A stretch of 64,000 nucleotides of DNA, from positions 1 through 64,000 of the forward strand of contig NZ_LEKT01000003.1 in NCBI RefSeq assembly GCF_001045675.1, written 5' to 3'. The notes under the pieces are model-generated. The model saw nothing but the letters and a program-made list of their open reading frames with translations. It was not told where the DNA came from and ran no database searches. Both the position numbers and the translations under genes were made by a program. The DNA comes from Megasphaera cerevisiae DSM 20462 (GTDB lineage Bacteria; Bacillota; Negativicutes; Veillonellales; Megasphaeraceae). The first letter of the stretch is position 1. Each line of letters opens with the position of its first letter. This document shows, one piece after another, positions 60,891-64,000 of this stretch.

Positions 60891-62188
60891 AAGAAAAAAA
60901 ACCGTATGCCATTACCGTACGGGAACTGATGGAACGGGGACGGACGCAGATTCCGGCAGAGCTCATTTCATCATCCCATCTTATTTATAATTCACCGGCA
61001 GCGCTGGCTTTTAATTCTCCCGGCGCGCAGGGGTTCGGCGTCAAACGGGCGGGCCTTGCGATCCCCGGTTCTGTCATGCTTCTTGTCGGCCCCGGCTGCT
61101 GCGGCCGCAATACGACGATATTAAGTGAAATGGGCGGCTACAGCGATCGTTTCTTTTTCTATATTATGGATGAAACGGATATCGTTACAGGCCGGCATTT
61201 GAAAAAAATCCCCCAGGCGGTTGAAGAGCTTGTTCAATCGTTGCCGGACTGTCCCTCTGTTGTGATGATCTGTATGACCTGCGTGGATGCGCTGCTGGGG
61301 ACCGATATGGAACGGGTCTGCCGGAAGGCGGCTGTGAGGGTCAAGCTTCCTGTTGTACCGTGCTATATGTATGCGCTGACGCGGGAAGGGCGCAAGCCGC
61401 CTATGGTGGATGTGCGCCGTGCCGTGTATTCTCTGTTGGAGGAGCAGGAACGGCATAGCCGGACGGTCAATCTTCTGGGCTATTTTTCACCTCTTCGGGA
61501 TACGTGTGAGCTGTATGATATATTGCACCAGGCCGGGCTGCGTCAGATCAACGAGATATCCCGATGCCGGACCTTTGCCGAATACCAAGCTATGTCTGCG
61601 GCGAATTTTAATTTGATTCTCAATCCCGAAGCTCGTCTGGCTGCGCGGGATATGGAGACGCGTCTGCATATCCCCAGTATTGAATTGACCAGATTATATC
61701 AGCCGGATCAGATTCACCGTCAGTATCACGCGTTTGCCGGGGCCTTGGGAACGGGTATTGACGATACCGTCTGGTACGATGCGGCACAGGAAGCGGCATC
61801 TCATATAAAAAAAACATATGGAGGAATGACCGTTGCGATTGGGGAAATGCAGAATGGCAATGCCTTTGAAATGGCCGTAGCGTTGAGCGGCTGCGGCTGT
61901 GCGGTGACGGAAATATATGCGAATTTGTCCGCACAGGATTTTGTGTATCTGCGGCGCTTGCAGGAATACAGCCCAGATACACGGGTGTATTCCAATTTAT
62001 CGCCGTCTATGCTGTATTATGAGGGCGGCGGTCAGGCCGTTGATGTGACGATCGGAAAGGATGCGGCATACTATCATGCGGACAGTGTTCATGTCATGTG
62101 GGATGAAGAGGTACAGCCCTTTGGCTACGACGGTATCAGAGAATTGCTCCGGCAGATAGAAGCCGGACTGGAGAGGAGGCACGGCTGA
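60887..62188 (+). CDS. Nitrogenase component 1-like protein (NifD-like)
   Basis: A 433-residue homolog of NifD/BchN-type subunits. Cysteines at P-cluster-like positions are visible: [14 protein letters not shown] (about residue 68) and [22 protein letters not shown] (about 130, equivalent to the CPxGLIGDD motif). Nothing resembling the FeMo-cofactor Cys/His pair was recognised. It begins [20 protein letters not shown]. With the next protein it probably forms a heterodimer or heterotetramer that reduces an unknown substrate or cofactor with the NifH-like donor. Its stop (TGA 62186-62188) overlaps the next ATG by one base. Confidence 0.85.
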   Translation: MKEKKPYAITVRELMERGRTQIPAELISSSHLIYNSPAALAFNSPGAQGFGVKRAGLAIPGSVMLLVGPGCCGRNTTILSEMGGYSDRFFFYIMDETDIVTGRHLKKIPQAVEELVQSLPDCPSVVMICMTCVDALLGTDMERVCRKAAVRVKLPVVPCYMYALTREGRKPPMVDVRRAVYSLLEEQERHSRTVNLLGYFSPLRDTCELYDILHQAGLRQINEISRCRTFAEYQAMSAANFNLILNPEARLAARDMETRLHIPSIELTRLYQPDQIHRQYHAFAGALGTGIDDTVWYDAAQEAASHIKKTYGGMTVAIGEMQNGNAFEMAVALSGCGCAVTEIYANLSAQDFVYLRRLQEYSPDTRVYSNLSPSMLYYEGGGQAVDVTIGKDAAYYHADSVHVMWDEEVQPFGYDGIRELLRQIEAGLERRHG

Positions 62189-63219
62189 TGAAGGGATTAT
62201 GGAAATATATTGCACCCTTTGCGCCGGACCAGTCCGGTGCCGCCGCGGTATTGTATGGATTGGGCGGCATTGTCGTTATTTGTGATGCTGGTGGCTGTGC
62301 CGGAAATATCTGCGGGTTTGATGAGCCGCGTTGGTTCAGCGGCGGAAAAAGCGCTGTATTCAGCGCGGGTTTGCGGGATATGGATGCTATTCTCGGCAGA
62401 GATGACCGTCTCGTCGCCAAGCTGTGCGATGCGGCCGGACAGATAGAGGCCTCCTTTGCCGCTATTGTAGGCACGCCGGTTCCGTCGGTCATCGGCACGG
62501 ATTACCGGGCGCTGCAGCGTATGGCTGAAAAGAAATTGGATATTCCTGTTGTGTCGATTGATACGACAGGGATGGCAGTATACGATAAGGGTATTGAAAA
62601 GGCGTATATGGCATTGCTGCAAGCGTTTGCCGAACCTTCGGTCAAGGCGGAAAAAGGAACTGCCGGGGTTCTTGGAGCTTTGCCGCTCGATTTGATGCGT
62701 CCCGGCGATATGGATACGATACGGAGCACGCTGTTACAGCAAGGCTGGCAGCACATACAGCTGTACGATTGTTTGGATGATTTTCGTCAGGCCGGGCGGG
62801 CGGCGGTCAACTTTGTTATTTCACCTGCCGGACTTACCGCGGCCAGGTATTTGCGGAAATCCTTTGGCACGGCATATGCGCCGGCGTATTTCGGATTGCC
62901 GTTGCAATTTCCGGATACTTCTTTGTTTTTTCGCAAAAAGGTTCTCATCGTTCATCAGCAGGGCGCGGCCCAGGCTCTGCGGAAATATATCGGGCAGGGA
63001 CAGCCGGAGCAGGTGACAGCCGCGACTTGGTTCATGCAGCCGCGGGAATGGGCCTGTGACGGAGATGTCGTACTGCGTGAAGAGGATGATTTCTGCCGCT
63101 TGGCAGATGGCGGTCGATTTGACGTCATTGTAGGGGACCGATATTTTAAAAAAGCCTTGCCTCATTTTACCGGTACCTATCTTGATTTTCCTCATTTTGC
63201 CGTATCGGGGAGGCTGTAG
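62188..63219 (+). CDS. Nitrogenase component 1-like protein (NifK-like)
   Basis: A 343-residue, shorter partner. The N-terminal cysteine region ICDAGGCAGNICGFDEPRW (about 34-52) corresponds to the first cluster ligands. The later VGTPVPSVIGTDYRAL matches the TCxxEVIGDD-type motif but has no cysteine. The remaining Rossmann-like segments (VVSIDTTGM, VLIVHQQGAAQALRKYI, VIVGDRYFKKALPHF) follow the family. Unequal sizes and the lost cysteine indicate a divergent cluster. The gene is followed three bases later by hypF, which is unusual for a nitrogenase-like set. Confidence 0.8.
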   Translation: MKGLWKYIAPFAPDQSGAAAVLYGLGGIVVICDAGGCAGNICGFDEPRWFSGGKSAVFSAGLRDMDAILGRDDRLVAKLCDAAGQIEASFAAIVGTPVPSVIGTDYRALQRMAEKKLDIPVVSIDTTGMAVYDKGIEKAYMALLQAFAEPSVKAEKGTAGVLGALPLDLMRPGDMDTIRSTLLQQGWQHIQLYDCLDDFRQAGRAAVNFVISPAGLTAARYLRKSFGTAYAPAYFGLPLQFPDTSLFFRKKVLIVHQQGAAQALRKYIGQGQPEQVTAATWFMQPREWACDGDVVLREEDDFCRLADGGRFDVIVGDRYFKKALPHFTGTYLDFPHFAVSGRL

Positions 63220-63222
63220 GCC

Positions 63223-64000
63223 ATGAATACACAGATCATCCGCGTATTTGGCATTGTACAGGGGGTTGGCTTTCGTCCTTTTGTGAGCCGTATTGCGCAG
63301 GAGTATCATATCAAAGGTCAGGTCCGCAACAAAGGCTCGTATGTGGAAATCGTTGCCCAGGGGATTGCCGCAGATATGACGGGCTTTCGGTATGCGCTGG
63401 AACATAATGCGCCGGAGCGTTCGGCTATTTTGAAACTGGATGCGGTATGGGAGGAACGGCCTGCCTGTGCTGCTTTTGAAATCGCGGCAAGCACAAAAGA
63501 AAAAGGCGATATTTTTGTATCGCCGGACATTGCGATCTGTGATGCCTGTAAAAAAGAGTTGTTTGACAAGACCAATCGCCGCTATCTTCATCCTTTCATC
63601 AATTGCACGGCCTGCGGACCTCGACTGACGATTCTTGATGCTATGCCGTATGACCGGGAACGAACCAGTATGGGGGAATTTCCCATGTGTGATGCCTGCC
63701 GGTATGAATATACCCATGCCGAAACACGGCGCTATGACGCGCAGCCGGTGTGCTGTCAGGACTGCGGTCCCGAGGTCTATTTGATAGGACGCGGCGAACG
63801 GCGGCGAGAGGCCATTACGGCGGTGCGCCGCATACTCAGTGACGGCGGTATTGCGGCGGTCAAGGGAATCGGCGGGTTTCATCTGTGCTGTGACGGTACG
63901 TGTGATGCGGCAGTCCGGCGCCTTCGTAACCTGAAACGGCGGCCGGTTAAGCCCTTTGCCGTGATGATGAAGGATTTGCAGACGGTTCACGCTGCCTGTG
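63223..64000 (+). CDS. hypF: HypF carbamoyltransferase, truncated by window end
   Basis: The first 259 residues of HypF: the acylphosphatase domain (IRVFGIVQGVGFRPFVSRIAQEY), two zinc-finger modules (ICDACKKELFD, CTACGPRLTILDAMPYDRERTSM, CDACRYEY, CCQDCGPEVYL) and the start of the YrdC-like domain (VRRILSDGGIAAVKGIGGFHLCCD). HypF makes the thiocyanate precursor of the CN ligands of NiFe hydrogenase from carbamoyl phosphate and ATP, with HypE. It is cotranscribed with the nitrogenase-like genes, so maturation of an Fe(CN)/CO centre or of a hydrogenase encoded beyond 64 kb is likely. The remainder is outside the window. Confidence 0.95.
   Translation, partial: MNTQIIRVFGIVQGVGFRPFVSRIAQEYHIKGQVRNKGSYVEIVAQGIAADMTGFRYALEHNAPERSAILKLDAVWEERPACAAFEIAASTKEKGDIFVSPDIAICDACKKELFDKTNRRYLHPFINCTACGPRLTILDAMPYDRERTSMGEFPMCDACRYEYTHAETRRYDAQPVCCQDCGPEVYLIGRGERRREAITAVRRILSDGGIAAVKGIGGFHLCCDGTCDAAVRRLRNLKRRPVKPFAVMMKDLQTVHAAC

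Noticed and set aside
60129-63219. True molybdenum nitrogenase for nitrogen fixation
   Set aside because: Subunits are short, the NifK-like protein lacks a P-cluster cysteine, FeMo-cofactor ligands were not recognised, and no nifE/N/B genes are adjacent.
1-64000. CRISPR array, prophage or intact insertion sequence
   Set aside because: No regularly spaced identical repeats, integrase, transposase or phage structural genes were seen.

Overview
The window reads as chromosomal DNA of a Gram-negative-walled Firmicute of the Negativicutes, most likely Megasphaera or a close relative. The basis is: OmpA-like, OmpH/Skp-like and porin or TonB-receptor remnants (outer membrane) beside Firmicute genes such as bofA; a propionate CoA-transferase and butyryl-CoA-type dehydrogenases of Megasphaera style; and an amino-acid-fermenting gene set. 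No rRNA, tRNA, CRISPR array, prophage or intact insertion sequence was seen.

Layout. 0.3-12.3 kb: HD hydrolase, OmpH-like chaperone, GntP permease, a MarR-controlled acyl-CoA dehydrogenase with three candidate operators, a phosphoribosyltransferase, GtrA, a RocB-like peptidase, an OmpA-like gene interrupted by an amber codon, a peptide-binding lipoprotein and an M20 amidohydrolase. 12.8-22.5 kb: SRP RNA, dnaX-ybaB-recR-bofA, an efflux adaptor, IclR regulator, 3-methyladenine glycosylase, two acyltransferase-like genes and an AsmA-like protein. 22.7-29.1 kb: AraC regulator, then an attenuator-led operon of a class III aminotransferase, an amino-acid ABC transporter and an Amt-PII fusion. 29.2-33.8 kb: SDR, MFS pump, PPK2, and a cobalamin riboswitch controlling an exported CbiK.

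33.9-56.3 kb is the most interesting part. Two complete or near-complete D-proline-reductase-type operons lie in tandem. The first has only cysteine forms (PrdC Cys395, PrdB Cys151). The second uses in-frame UGA selenocysteine codons at the homologous sites (PrdC Sec392, PrdB Sec151) and is followed by PrdD, PrdE, a TSUP transporter and SelB. Pct and then a crotonase/acyl-CoA dehydrogenase pair follow. Each of the three catabolic operons has its own divergently transcribed, ~486-residue XRE-type regulator, and the three regulators are paralogs with almost identical recognition helices. The regulator beside the selenocysteine operon itself has an in-frame UGA at codon 135. A 7-bp hairpin with a GGU loop begins 14 nt after that UGA, resembling the hairpin behind the PrdC Sec codon, and the rest of the frame is open to exactly the same length as its paralog. 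The three promoters share one architecture: 11-bp-phased TCAA repeats, nine bases to CCTGTTTnnTTC, then 13 bases to the -10 box. I propose a selenium-responsive switch between the Sec and Cys reductases.

56.4-64 kb: a scar of TonB-receptor and porin fragments, a superoxide reductase with a cysteine-free N-terminal domain, two small proteins, and a tight operon of a TM1266-like regulator, a NifH-like protein, two NifD/NifK-like proteins and HypF (cut by the window end). This operon sits behind a leader RNA with mutually exclusive antiterminator and terminator helices, and is a second candidate for an undescribed system.
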